A stretch of DNA of 13,887 nt from the NCBI GenBank assembly GCA_022511355.1, contig JAFLRS010000038.1, forward strand, positions 1-13,887, read 5' to 3'. Source of the stretch: Alistipes sp. GTDB taxonomy: Bacteria > Bacteroidota > Bacteroidia > Bacteroidales > Rikenellaceae. The notes under the pieces are model-generated. The model had not been told where the DNA came from. It saw only the letters and a list, made by a program, of their open reading frames with translations, and searched no databases. The position numbers and the translations under genes are program-made. The first letter of the stretch is position 1, and each line of letters begins with the position of its first letter. Shown here in pieces: positions 6,863 to 13,887 of the stretch.

Positions 6863-9691
6863 TTACCGGTTGCAGACCGCACGGTAATCGCAGAAGGTGC
6901 AGGTTTTGGCATCGGCGCAGCCGCGGAACGGCACCGAGAAGTCGAACAACTCCGCAAGCAGCAACGCAATTTCGCGTTCGAACTCCTCACCGTACACCGA
7001 ATAGCGTTCGCCCGCTGCATCTGCATCGCGACGGTACAGAAGCGGAGAGTAGCCGGCATCGTTCATGGAACGCACGTAATAGAGCGCAGGCAGCACATCG
7101 GTTCCGCGCGAACGATACATCATCATGGCATACATTATCGTCTTGATGGCGTTCACGTTATAGTGTCCCGCAGTGCCGGCGAGCAGAGATTCGATATTCC
7201 GGAACTCCAGTTCGCGACGGCCCGTCTTGTAGTCGATGATTCGAACCGTACCGTCGGCCAGCCGGTCTATACGGTCGGAATCGCCCTTGAAACATACCCG
7301 CGATTCGCCGCCGCAGGCATTCTCAAAACTAAATTCGCACGACACCTCGCTCTCGAGCGCCATCACCGCGAAATCGTCATGTGCGGCGTCGTACTCCAGA
7401 ACATTGCGCAGGCATCCGGCAAGCAGAGTACGTATAAGAGATATGTCGCCCTCGTATTCGGCAGGGTCGGCAGATTCGTCATGCAGATATTCGCTGTTGA
7501 TGGCCTTCACCACCTCGGCATCGGCATCCTCTATCGCACGGCGCAACTCCGCACCCGCACAGTAACGCCCCGTTATGCGCGAATAGATATTCTGGGCCGC
7601 CTTGTGAAATATGTTTCCGAATATGCGGTTGTCCACCGTGTCGGATATCTCATCCTCGGGAGCTATCCGCGCAATATGGCGGAACCAAAACTTCAGCGGA
7701 CACTCGATATATCGCGAAAATGCCGTAGGCGACAGCGTGAGCGGATTCTCCGAACGCAAATATCCCTTCAGAACCTCGGCCGCACGCCCAGTCTTCGGTA
7801 TCTCCACCGCCTCGTTCTCGAAAAGATTGACATCGACGCCAGCCTCGACCCGCACAACCTCTTTGCCCGATTCGTACTCCAACTGACGGATATAACGGCT
7901 CGGTTCGCCGGTACTCTTGTCGTCGGCATGCGAACAATAGACCATATAGAGATTCTCGCAACGCTGTATCAAACGGTAGAAATAGTAGGCATACACCCCT
8001 TCGTGATGCTCGGCCGTAGGCATTCCGTAGGCAAAACGCAGATTGGGCGGAATGAACGACGATTGCAAAATGCGGCTGCCAGGGAAGTTGTTGTCGTCCA
8101 TCGAGAGCATTATCACATTGCGGAAATCGAGATTTCGCGTCTCGAGAATACCCATAATCTGCACCCCCTGCAAAGGCTCCCCCTCGAACGGAATGCGCAC
8201 CGTGCGCAGATGTCGGCGCAAAAGCGACACATAGACGGTCATTCCCACCTCGATGCCGCAACCCTCCACCGAATTCTTCAACTTGGCGATATTCTCGGCC
8301 AGGACGGCCAAAAACTCGGTGCGGCGGGCCGAATCGCCATCTTCGCACGGAGCAGCCGCCACCGCCGAAACCGCATCGGACAGATACTCCGAAAGCTCCT
8401 GCGACGTGCCCGCACGACGGAAAATGACAGACATCAGTCCGTCACCGCCGAATACCGACTCCGCAACGGTAATATGACGGTTGCGCTTTATCTCGGCAAG
8501 CAGTCGCGCCGCCTCGGCATTGTCGGCGATATAGGGATGTTGCAGCAAACCGGTCACATCGGCGTGATAGAAGTGAGCTTCGCCGCCCTTCATGCGGCTG
8601 TGGCTCTGCAAATCGAGCAGACGCTCCACAAACGAGCAGGCCGGAGTCAGCATCAGCGGGTAACCCATCGTGACATTCACCTTATCGACTCCCTCCGGAA
8701 GCGAATACATAAGCGGCTCGAGCAAATTCTCATCCGTAAGCACTATCGCCGTATCCTTGTCCAAAGGAGCCGTTTCGGCAAGCTCCGACAATACCCGCGC
8801 CGCATATTTGCATTGCAGCACGTTTGAAACCGCCGACGCCGCCGTAATCCGGGCGATATTGCGGAAATTGTCGTGCGACACTCCCTCCGCAGCAGGATAA
8901 CGGCTGCGGTTCTCGCGAACGAACAGACCGGCCTCCTGCTCGGCATTCTCGGTGTAATAGTCGTCGCAGTCCCAGAAGAACTCCACATCGAAGCTGTTCT
9001 TCAAATAGTCGAACAGACGCTTCTCGCACGCCGAAAGCGCATTGAATCCCGCAATCACATAATGACGCGAAGGCAGCGATGCCGTCCCCTCCTTTATGCG
9101 TTCGGCGGCCGTGCGATGCACCATGCCCGTATAGGCTATGCCCTCGGACAAAAGCCGCTCGCGGTATTCGCGGTATATGGCCGGCAAAGTGCGCCACAAC
9201 GCCATGAAATTGTGTTTGAGTGCCGAATTGTCGCCGCCGTCGGAAAAGTTCCGCCAAAAACCCTCGACGATACTCCGCTGCTCGGGGGTAAGGTACGAGA
9301 GGTCGGACTCCAACTCCTTCAAATCGCGAATGTTGGAGAACAAATCGTCGGCATCGATAAGATACTTGTCGATGGTATCGAAGTCCGTGAGCATCATGTC
9401 GCCCCAGAAGTAGAAGCGGTCGAACGGCTCTTCGTGATACTTGGAGTAGACTTTGTAGAGTTCGGCTATCAGGCGTATGCGGTCGCCCGTGACAAGACCC
9501 GAAATCTCGCTCATAAGGTCGTCTATCGTGGTTCGGCGCGGCTGCCACAGCGGGCGGTCGGAGAGCGACGAAAGAGCATCGGTAAAGAAAAGGTGCGCAC
9601 GGCGGGACGGAAACAGCAGATGCAGCGACGAAACATCCTCGCCGTACCGCTCATAAAGCGTGCGTGCGACCTCACTCAGAAATCCCTGCAT
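6863..9691 (-). CDS. addB: AddB-like PD-(D/E)XK nuclease with iron-sulfur cysteines
   Basis: This is the probable nuclease subunit of an AddAB-type helicase-nuclease that processes double-strand breaks for recombination. The N-terminal two thirds of the 942 residues is UvrD-like but without a Walker A loop; at 23-33 the sequence reads LHLLFPSRRAH. The C-terminal nuclease domain starts near 652 (LSPTAFSRYIECPLKFWF). It has His696 (FGNIFHKAA), Asp806 (GDSDRID), then Asp820 and Lys822 (IIDYKTG), the expected catalytic set. Cys664 together with Cys931, Cys934 and Cys940 (CTFCDYRAVC) reproduces the one-plus-three cysteine arrangement of AddB, which binds a 4Fe-4S cluster. It lies 15 bases downstream of the GIN-domain gene on the same strand, with a weak ribosome site. 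The AddA-like partner lies on the opposite strand. Orthology to Firmicutes AddB is by architecture, so the symbol is provisional. Confidence 0.85.
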   Translation of the reverse strand: MQGFLSEVARTLYERYGEDVSSLHLLFPSRRAHLFFTDALSSLSDRPLWQPRRTTIDDLMSEISGLVTGDRIRLIAELYKVYSKYHEEPFDRFYFWGDMMLTDFDTIDKYLIDADDLFSNIRDLKELESDLSYLTPEQRSIVEGFWRNFSDGGDNSALKHNFMALWRTLPAIYREYRERLLSEGIAYTGMVHRTAAERIKEGTASLPSRHYVIAGFNALSACEKRLFDYLKNSFDVEFFWDCDDYYTENAEQEAGLFVRENRSRYPAAEGVSHDNFRNIARITAASAVSNVLQCKYAARVLSELAETAPLDKDTAIVLTDENLLEPLMYSLPEGVDKVNVTMGYPLMLTPACSFVERLLDLQSHSRMKGGEAHFYHADVTGLLQHPYIADNAEAARLLAEIKRNRHITVAESVFGGDGLMSVIFRRAGTSQELSEYLSDAVSAVAAAPCEDGDSARRTEFLAVLAENIAKLKNSVEGCGIEVGMTVYVSLLRRHLRTVRIPFEGEPLQGVQIMGILETRNLDFRNVIMLSMDDNNFPGSRILQSSFIPPNLRFAYGMPTAEHHEGVYAYYFYRLIQRCENLYMVYCSHADDKSTGEPSRYIRQLEYESGKEVVRVEAGVDVNLFENEAVEIPKTGRAAEVLKGYLRSENPLTLSPTAFSRYIECPLKFWFRHIARIAPEDEISDTVDNRIFGNIFHKAAQNIYSRITGRYCAGAELRRAIEDADAEVVKAINSEYLHDESADPAEYEGDISLIRTLLAGCLRNVLEYDAAHDDFAVMALESEVSCEFSFENACGGESRVCFKGDSDRIDRLADGTVRIIDYKTGRRELEFRNIESLLAGTAGHYNVNAIKTIMYAMMMYRSRGTDVLPALYYVRSMNDAGYSPLLYRRDADAAGERYSVYGEEFEREIALLLAELFDFSVPFRGCADAKTCTFCDYRAVCNR

Positions 9692-9706
9692 AACGGGTCG
9701 CCGATT

Positions 9707-10462
9707 TTACGGCAAAGGGGTTATGTCGCCGCCGAACATCGTGGTTCGGAAGCGTACCAGTTCGGGTTCGCCTTTGTAGAAGATGGTCGCCGATGTGGAG
9801 GTCGTGCCCTGCAGACGCTCCGAAACCGCAATGCGGACCTCGGCCGAATGCGAAGCATCCACCACCGACGAGACGGTATGAAAATCGGTGCCGTCGAATT
9901 TGGCGGTCGAGATGTCGAGAGTCATATATTTCGCCGAACCGTCGATAACGATACTGCTGCGGCCGGTAGCCGACACGGCAAGGTCCGACACCTCGAGACG
10001 GGCCGTAACGTTGGCTCCACCCGACACCTCGAGGTCGAACATCCTGCCCGAAACGGGTCTCTCGAACGTGAGGTCGGCTCCGTTTACGCTCAACGACGAA
10101 ATGTCGTTGCACCAGATGGTCACCTCGGTGACGGTCGTGCGTTTGGCATCGGCAGGCTCCTCGACCTTCAGTATGCCGCTGCGGTCTACCGAAGCCTTGA
10201 ATTTGCTCGCTTCACCCTTCGTATCATAGGTTATGCGCGGACCCTCATCGACGGCATTCTTTACAAGATGCACATGAAGACGGCCGTTGATACTGATGCC
10301 GGAAAAACCGCCCAACCACTCCGAACGCGGAGTGTGTACCACCGTAGCCGCACGATTGACGGCGGAAGAGGATCCGTCTGCCGTTCCGGTCTGCTGACCG
10401 AATGCCGCCGCCGGCAGCACAAACAGCAGCAACGACACTATGCCATATATATATCTTTTCAT
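9707..10462 (-). CDS. Exported GIN-domain (DUF2807) protein
   Basis: This is a predicted periplasmic or surface protein of the head GIN-domain family (DUF2807), common in Bacteroidetes and without an established function. The 251-residue product begins with a signal peptide (MKRYIYGIVSLLLFVLPAAA, cleavage near residue 22). There is no lipobox cysteine, so it is not a lipoprotein. The GIN signature FSGISINGRLHVHLV follows at about 53-67. Short alternating beta-strands then continue to the C-terminus (LEVSGGANVTARLEVSDLAV and similar), consistent with a right-handed beta-helix. The ATG at 10462 was chosen because the signal peptide starts there, while an upstream TTG at 10519 would bury it. It is the first gene of a unit with the addB-like gene 15 bases downstream. 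The link to DNA repair may be only positional. Confidence 0.85.
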   Translation of the reverse strand: MKRYIYGIVSLLLFVLPAAAFGQQTGTADGSSSAVNRAATVVHTPRSEWLGGFSGISINGRLHVHLVKNAVDEGPRITYDTKGEASKFKASVDRSGILKVEEPADAKRTTVTEVTIWCNDISSLSVNGADLTFERPVSGRMFDLEVSGGANVTARLEVSDLAVSATGRSSIVIDGSAKYMTLDISTAKFDGTDFHTVSSVVDASHSAEVRIAVSERLQGTTSTSATIFYKGEPELVRFRTTMFGGDITPLP

Positions 10463-10488
10463 AAATTTCAGTTTGCCCGTTTGGCAGA

Positions 10489-10519
10489 GCAAGGTACGCT
10501 TTTTTTCCGATATTTCCAA
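10489..10519 (-). promoter_or_regulatory. Possible promoter of the GIN-domain/addB-like unit
   Basis: On the minus strand TTGG (10519-10516), a 19-base spacer and TACCTTGC (10496-10489) resemble a Bacteroidetes promoter. The -7 match to TAnnTTTG is only partial. The leader to the ATG at 10462 would be about 20 bases. The -33 box coincides with that of the divergent addA promoter. Confidence 0.4.
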
Positions 10520-10544
10520 TTTTCGCGCGTTTTTTATATCTTTG
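10513..10544 (+). promoter_or_regulatory. Predicted promoter of the addA-like gene
   Basis: TATCTTTG at 10537-10544 is an exact TAnnTTTG match. TTTC at 10513-10516 stands 20 bases upstream as the -33 element. The implied start near 10551 leaves a very short leader before the TTG (10564) or GTG (10570) start. No Shine-Dalgarno sequence is apparent. Confidence 0.6.
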
Positions 10545-10563
10545 AGCCGTAATAACCGACACC

Positions 10564-13500
10564 TTGACAGTGAATACCGATAATCCGAGAGCCGAGATAC
10601 TCAGCGCAAGTGCGGGTTCGGGGAAAACCTACCGCCTCGCCTACAAATATGTACGCGATGTAGTGGAAAATCCCGCAGCCTATCGCAACATCATAGCCGT
10701 GACCTTTACCAATAAGGCCACCGAAGAGATGAAATCGCGAATCATAGGACAACTGCACCGTCTGGCCGACAACCGGAAATGCGACTATCTCGAACAGCTG
10801 TGCCGCGACCTCGCAACCGACGAAGCCGACGTGCGCCGCCGAGCCAAAAGAGCCCAGACTCTGATTCTGCACGACTATTCGCGATTCACGATTCTCACCA
10901 TCGACACCTTCTTTCAGCGCGTACTGCGGGCCTTCATCCGCGAACTCGGACTCGAACTCGACTACTCGCTCGAACTCGACGCCGACACACTGCTCGGCAA
11001 AAGTGCCGAAATACTCATAAAAAACATCGACAGCGACCCCGCACTCGCACGCTGGCTCGAAGATTTCTGTCAGGAACAGCTCGACAACGACCGCTCGTGG
11101 GACGTGCGGCGGGAACTGCTCAAAATAGGACGCGAAATATTCAAAGAGCAGAACAAAGAGTCGCTCGGCAAAGCATCGGCCAAAGAGGAACTCAAACGCA
11201 CCGTGGACGCCTTCGTGCATCGCGCCGAAGCAAGCCGTCAGGAGGTGGGCAAACTGGCCCGTCAGGCACTCGAAATCATGCAGAACGCCGGCGCGGAACA
11301 CTCCGATTTCAGCCGCAGCTGCTCCAAATACTTTCATGAGTTCGCTGAAGAACCCGAATGGGAACCGAATGCCACCGTACTCAAATGCGCCGAATCGGAC
11401 GACAACTGGTTCAAAAAAGGCAAACGCGCTCCCGCAGCCGAAGCCGTCGTATCCGAACTCAGGCATCTGCTCGTGCAGATTCTCGCCATACGGGCCAAAT
11501 CGTCCCGCCTCTGGAACACGGCCGCCGCAATACGCAAAAACTTCCGCAGCTTCGCCCTCCTCGCCGACCTCTACGACGCAACTTCGGAGGTGTGCCGCGA
11601 AGAGAGAACAATGCTCCTCTCCGAAACCAAATATCTGCTCTCGCAATTCATCACCGACAGCGACACTCCGTTCATCTACGAGAAAATCGGAACCCGATTC
11701 GACCGATTCATGATAGACGAATTTCAGGACACCTCGCTCAAAGAGTGGCGAAACTTCCTGCCCCTGCTGCGAAATGCCATGGCTCAGTCGGACCGCCCCT
11801 CGGTGCTGCTCGTCGGCGACATAAAACAGGCCATATACCGCTGGCGCGGCGGCGACCGACGAATACTCAACAAACTCGCCGCCGAAGAACTCGGCTCCGG
11901 CAGCACACGCACCGAAAGCCTTCAGGACAACTATCGGAGTCTGCCCGCAATCGTCGATTTCAACAACCGCCTCATCGAAGAGGTCGTATCGGCCGACAAC
12001 GAACAACTCAACGCACGACTCGACACCGCCGCCGCTGAAGGACGCATATCCGCCGCAGTCGCCGCAGACCTGCGCGACTCGCTCGCCAAAGCCTATGCCG
12101 ATTTCAGACAGAATCCCAAACATCGGGCCGAACACGACGGTTTCGTGGATGTATCGCTCTACTCCGACGAACCGCCCGTAATCGAACGCATACAAGCTCT
12201 GCTCGACCTCGGATTCAAGCCCAAAGACATAATGATATTGGTGCGCGACAAGGGCAACGGAATAAAAATAGCCGAAAAACTGCTCGAATTCAAACACGCC
12301 AACGACAACCCCAAATACCGCTTCGACGTAATGACGCAGGAGGCCCTGATAATAGGTTCGGCCCCCGTAGCCAAATTCGTGACGGCGGCCCTCGCGCTCG
12401 CACTCAACCCCGACGACCGCATTCAACAGGCTCTGTTCCGCCGATTCGGAGGCGCACAAGAAATAGACTCACCGCTCACCGATGAAGAGACCGCATTCCT
12501 GCGTTCGATTCGTATGCTCTCGCCCGAAGAGGCCTTCGAACGCATAGTCATGAACTTCAGCCTCGACAAACAACCGCAGCATACCGCCTATCTGCAAGCC
12601 CTCCACGAACGAATAGCCCGATTCTGCACCGGCAAGGTCGCCGATATAGGAATGTGGCTCGAACGCTGGAACGAAACCGAATGCAACAAGTCGCTCAGCG
12701 TCGAACAGGGCGAAACCACAATCGAAATCACTACCGTACACAAAGCCAAAGGACTCGAGAAAAAAGTGGTCATCATACCCTACTGCAACTGGAAACTCGA
12801 CCCCAAAAGCGTCTCCGACAACTATCTGTGGGTGACGCCGCAAGGCGACAAACAACTGCAATCGATAGGCAATTTCCCCGTATCGGTGTCGAAAGGCATG
12901 GCCGATTCGCTCTTCGCCGAAGGCTACTATCTCGAAACCGTGGATGCACATATCGACAACATAAATCTGCTGTACGTGGCACTGACCCGACCCGTAGAGT
13001 CGCTGCACATATTCATCCCCGAACCCAAACAGACCAAAAACCCCGACATAGACAATGTCGGAAAACTTATGCTGGCCGCACTCGGCCGTCTCGGAGCCGA
13101 CTTCCGGGAGGATGCCGACGGCTGCCGGCATATGCGATTCGGAATCTTCGCGCCGCCCTGCACGGAACACAAAACACAATCCGCAACGCGGCACATCACA
13201 ATCGAAAACTACAACACCCGCAAAGCCGACATGAGGCTCGCCCTGCCGTCGCAGCGATATTTCGACGAAGACCCCGAAGCCGCTCTGTCACCGCGCAACT
13301 TCGGAATACTCATGCACCGCGCATTCGCCGAGGCTCAATCGACCGACGATATCCCCAAAGCCGTGAACCGCATGGTGGCCGATGCCCTCATATCGCACGA
13401 CGAAGCCCGAAAACTCACCGTCATGATAACTCAAGCCATGGAGAATCCGCTGATTCGCGAATGGTTCGACTGCGGCCCGCACACCGAAGTGCGCAACGAA

Positions 13501-13722
13501 AACGACATAATAATGCCCGCAGGCGCCTCGGCACGACGACCCGACCGCGTCATAATACAAGGAGCAAAGGCTACCGTCGTGGATTACAAGTTCGGACACG
13601 AAAAGCGTGCGGCCTACACACGCCAAATAGCAGAGTATAAATCGATTCTGCAAAGTATGGGCTACTCCGAGGTCAAAGGCTTCATCTGGTACGTGACAAT
13701 CGGCGAGGTCGAAGAGGTCTGA
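10564..13722 (+). CDS. addA: AddA-like UvrD/Rep helicase with C-terminal RecB-type nuclease
   Basis: This is the probable motor and nuclease subunit of an AddAB-type break-processing enzyme. All superfamily 1 helicase motifs are visible in the 1052 residues: Walker A ASAGSGKT (15-22), motif Ia AVTFTNKATEEM (45-56), motif II IDEFQDT (384-390), motif III VGDIKQAIYRWRGGDRR (417-433), motif IV LQDNYRS (453-459), motif V TTVHKAKGLE (723-732) and motif VI LLYVALTRP (802-810). The C-terminal nuclease has His918 (GILMHRAF), Asp994 (RRPDRVI), and Asp1007 and Lys1009 (VVDYKFG), then a Q..Y helix (QIAEYKSIL), so it looks active. It is shorter than Bacillus AddA (about 1230). No ATG precedes Walker A in frame; the start is TTG at 10564 or GTG at 10570. 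The AddB-like gene lies across the divergent region on the other strand. The symbol is provisional. Confidence 0.88.
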   Translation: MTVNTDNPRAEILSASAGSGKTYRLAYKYVRDVVENPAAYRNIIAVTFTNKATEEMKSRIIGQLHRLADNRKCDYLEQLCRDLATDEADVRRRAKRAQTLILHDYSRFTILTIDTFFQRVLRAFIRELGLELDYSLELDADTLLGKSAEILIKNIDSDPALARWLEDFCQEQLDNDRSWDVRRELLKIGREIFKEQNKESLGKASAKEELKRTVDAFVHRAEASRQEVGKLARQALEIMQNAGAEHSDFSRSCSKYFHEFAEEPEWEPNATVLKCAESDDNWFKKGKRAPAAEAVVSELRHLLVQILAIRAKSSRLWNTAAAIRKNFRSFALLADLYDATSEVCREERTMLLSETKYLLSQFITDSDTPFIYEKIGTRFDRFMIDEFQDTSLKEWRNFLPLLRNAMAQSDRPSVLLVGDIKQAIYRWRGGDRRILNKLAAEELGSGSTRTESLQDNYRSLPAIVDFNNRLIEEVVSADNEQLNARLDTAAAEGRISAAVAADLRDSLAKAYADFRQNPKHRAEHDGFVDVSLYSDEPPVIERIQALLDLGFKPKDIMILVRDKGNGIKIAEKLLEFKHANDNPKYRFDVMTQEALIIGSAPVAKFVTAALALALNPDDRIQQALFRRFGGAQEIDSPLTDEETAFLRSIRMLSPEEAFERIVMNFSLDKQPQHTAYLQALHERIARFCTGKVADIGMWLERWNETECNKSLSVEQGETTIEITTVHKAKGLEKKVVIIPYCNWKLDPKSVSDNYLWVTPQGDKQLQSIGNFPVSVSKGMADSLFAEGYYLETVDAHIDNINLLYVALTRPVESLHIFIPEPKQTKNPDIDNVGKLMLAALGRLGADFREDADGCRHMRFGIFAPPCTEHKTQSATRHITIENYNTRKADMRLALPSQRYFDEDPEAALSPRNFGILMHRAFAEAQSTDDIPKAVNRMVADALISHDEARKLTVMITQAMENPLIREWFDCGPHTEVRNENDIIMPAGASARRPDRVIIQGAKATVVDYKFGHEKRAAYTRQIAEYKSILQSMGYSEVKGFIWYVTIGEVEEV

Positions 13723-13768
13723 ATCCAGCTCCGCTCGGTCCGGTCCTGTCCGCAACAGAAATTCCTTT

Positions 13769-13789
13769 ATGCCTTGAAAAATTTGGCAT
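13769..13789. repeat. Small inverted repeat overlapping the tRNA-Gln promoter
   Basis: ATGCC (13769-13773) and GGCAT (13785-13789) are complementary around an 11-base AT-rich loop. The right arm overlaps the -33 box by one base. It is too short and lacks a following T run for a confident terminator. It may be a weak end for addA transcripts or may be chance. Confidence 0.3.
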
Positions 13790-13813
13790 TTAACAAAACT
13801 TCCATTATCTTTG
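13782..13813 (+). promoter_or_regulatory. Predicted promoter of tRNA-Gln
   Basis: TTTG at 13782-13785, a 20-base spacer and TATCTTTG at 13806-13813 form the best-matched Bacteroidetes promoter in the window, with both elements fitting the consensus. The implied start near 13820 gives about 16 bases of leader before the mature tRNA. Confidence 0.75.
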
Positions 13814-13835
13814 CCTCCGCTTACGAGCAAATGAT

Positions 13836-13887
13836 TGAGCTATGGTGTAATGGTAACACAGCAGATTTTGGTTCTGTCGTTTTGGGT
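13836..13887 (+). tRNA. tRNA-Gln(UUG), 3' end beyond the window
   Basis: The 5' half of a tRNA folds as expected. The acceptor strand is TGAGCTA, with U at position 1 as in other tRNA-Gln. T8 and G9 follow, then a 4-bp D stem (GTGT/ACAC) with loop AATGGTA and A26. The anticodon stem is GCAGA/TCTGT, with one G-U pair, around the loop TTTTGGT. The anticodon is therefore TTG, reading CAA for glutamine. The sequence stops at the start of the T stem, so the last 20 or so bases and the 3' acceptor strand cannot be checked. Confidence 0.92.

Larger units (their letters stand above)
13723..13835. other. Intergenic region between the addA-like gene and tRNA-Gln
   Basis: These 113 bases hold no convincing gene. 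The AT-rich second half carries the tRNA promoter and a small inverted repeat. No clear intrinsic terminator for the addA-like gene is seen. Confidence 0.5.

Noticed and set aside
7163..8827. 554-codon plus-strand open frame opposite the addB-like gene
   Set aside because: The predicted protein is rich in Arg and His with no domain. The opposite strand encodes a full nuclease with catalytic residues and Fe-S cysteines, so this is a complementary-frame artefact.
8873..10552. 559-codon plus-strand open frame across the addB-like start and the GIN gene
   Set aside because: It crosses two genes with recognisable proteins and the divergent promoter region, and its translation has no coherent fold or start signals.
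10951..10980. 12-base direct repeat (CTCGAACTCGAC) with an 18-base period inside addA
   Set aside because: It encodes the LELDYSLELD stretch with preferred codons. Two copies in a coding region of strong codon bias need no special explanation.
10534..12459. 641-codon minus-strand open frame opposite the addA-like gene
   Set aside because: The translation is dominated by Phe, Glu, Gly and Val patterns that mirror the Ser/Glu codons of the helicase. The helicase strand carries all the expected motifs.
13288..13830. 180-codon minus-strand open frame at the end of addA and in the tRNA upstream region
   Set aside because: It lies opposite the conserved nuclease domain and starts inside the tRNA promoter region. 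No domain or ribosome site supports it.
1..13887. Search by eye for mobile elements, CRISPR arrays, toxin-antitoxin or defence genes
   Set aside because: No transposase, integrase, regularly spaced repeat, attachment-site duplication beside the tRNA, or small toxin-like gene was seen. The AddAB-like pair is better read as core recombination than as a dedicated defence system.

Overview
The window comes from a member of the Bacteroidales, most likely Alistipes or another member of the Rikenellaceae. That placement is an inference. It rests on protein resemblance to Bacteroidetes families, on a base composition that looks higher in GC than Bacteroides, and on five putative promoters whose -7 boxes match or nearly match the Bacteroidetes consensus TAnnTTTG (four exact, one partial). 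No IS element, phage gene, CRISPR array or other sign of recent transfer is visible, and the window reads as core chromosome.

Layout. Bases 1-4447 (minus strand) hold nqrA-B-C-D-E, most of an operon for the sodium-pumping NADH:quinone reductase. nqrE is cut by the window edge, and nqrF is expected beyond it. Bases 4448-4615 are a divergent promoter region. Bases 4616-6862 (plus strand) hold a three-gene operon: a compact TatD-type metal hydrolase, the tRNA-modifying dehydratase TcdA, and a D-2-hydroxyacid dehydrogenase. Its last stop codon abuts, with no spacer, the stop codon of the convergent addB-like gene.

Bases 6863-13722 form a split recombination locus. An AddB-like nuclease with Fe-S-type cysteines lies on the minus strand behind a small exported GIN-domain (DUF2807) protein. 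An AddA-like UvrD helicase-nuclease lies on the plus strand. The two transcription units diverge from a 101-bp region in which the predicted -33 boxes of opposite promoters overlap. The window ends in the first 52 bases of a tRNA-Gln(UUG) gene with a well-formed promoter.

Functionally this is respiration (Na+-NQR), tRNA maturation and redox metabolism, and double-strand break processing (AddAB-like). I found no clearly undescribed system. The points most worth a second look are the secreted GIN protein between the two AddAB-like subunits with its shared promoter region, a perfect 17-bp inverted repeat near the predicted nqr transcription start, a changed flavinylation motif in NqrC, the obligatory non-ATG start of addA, and the shortened TatD protein.
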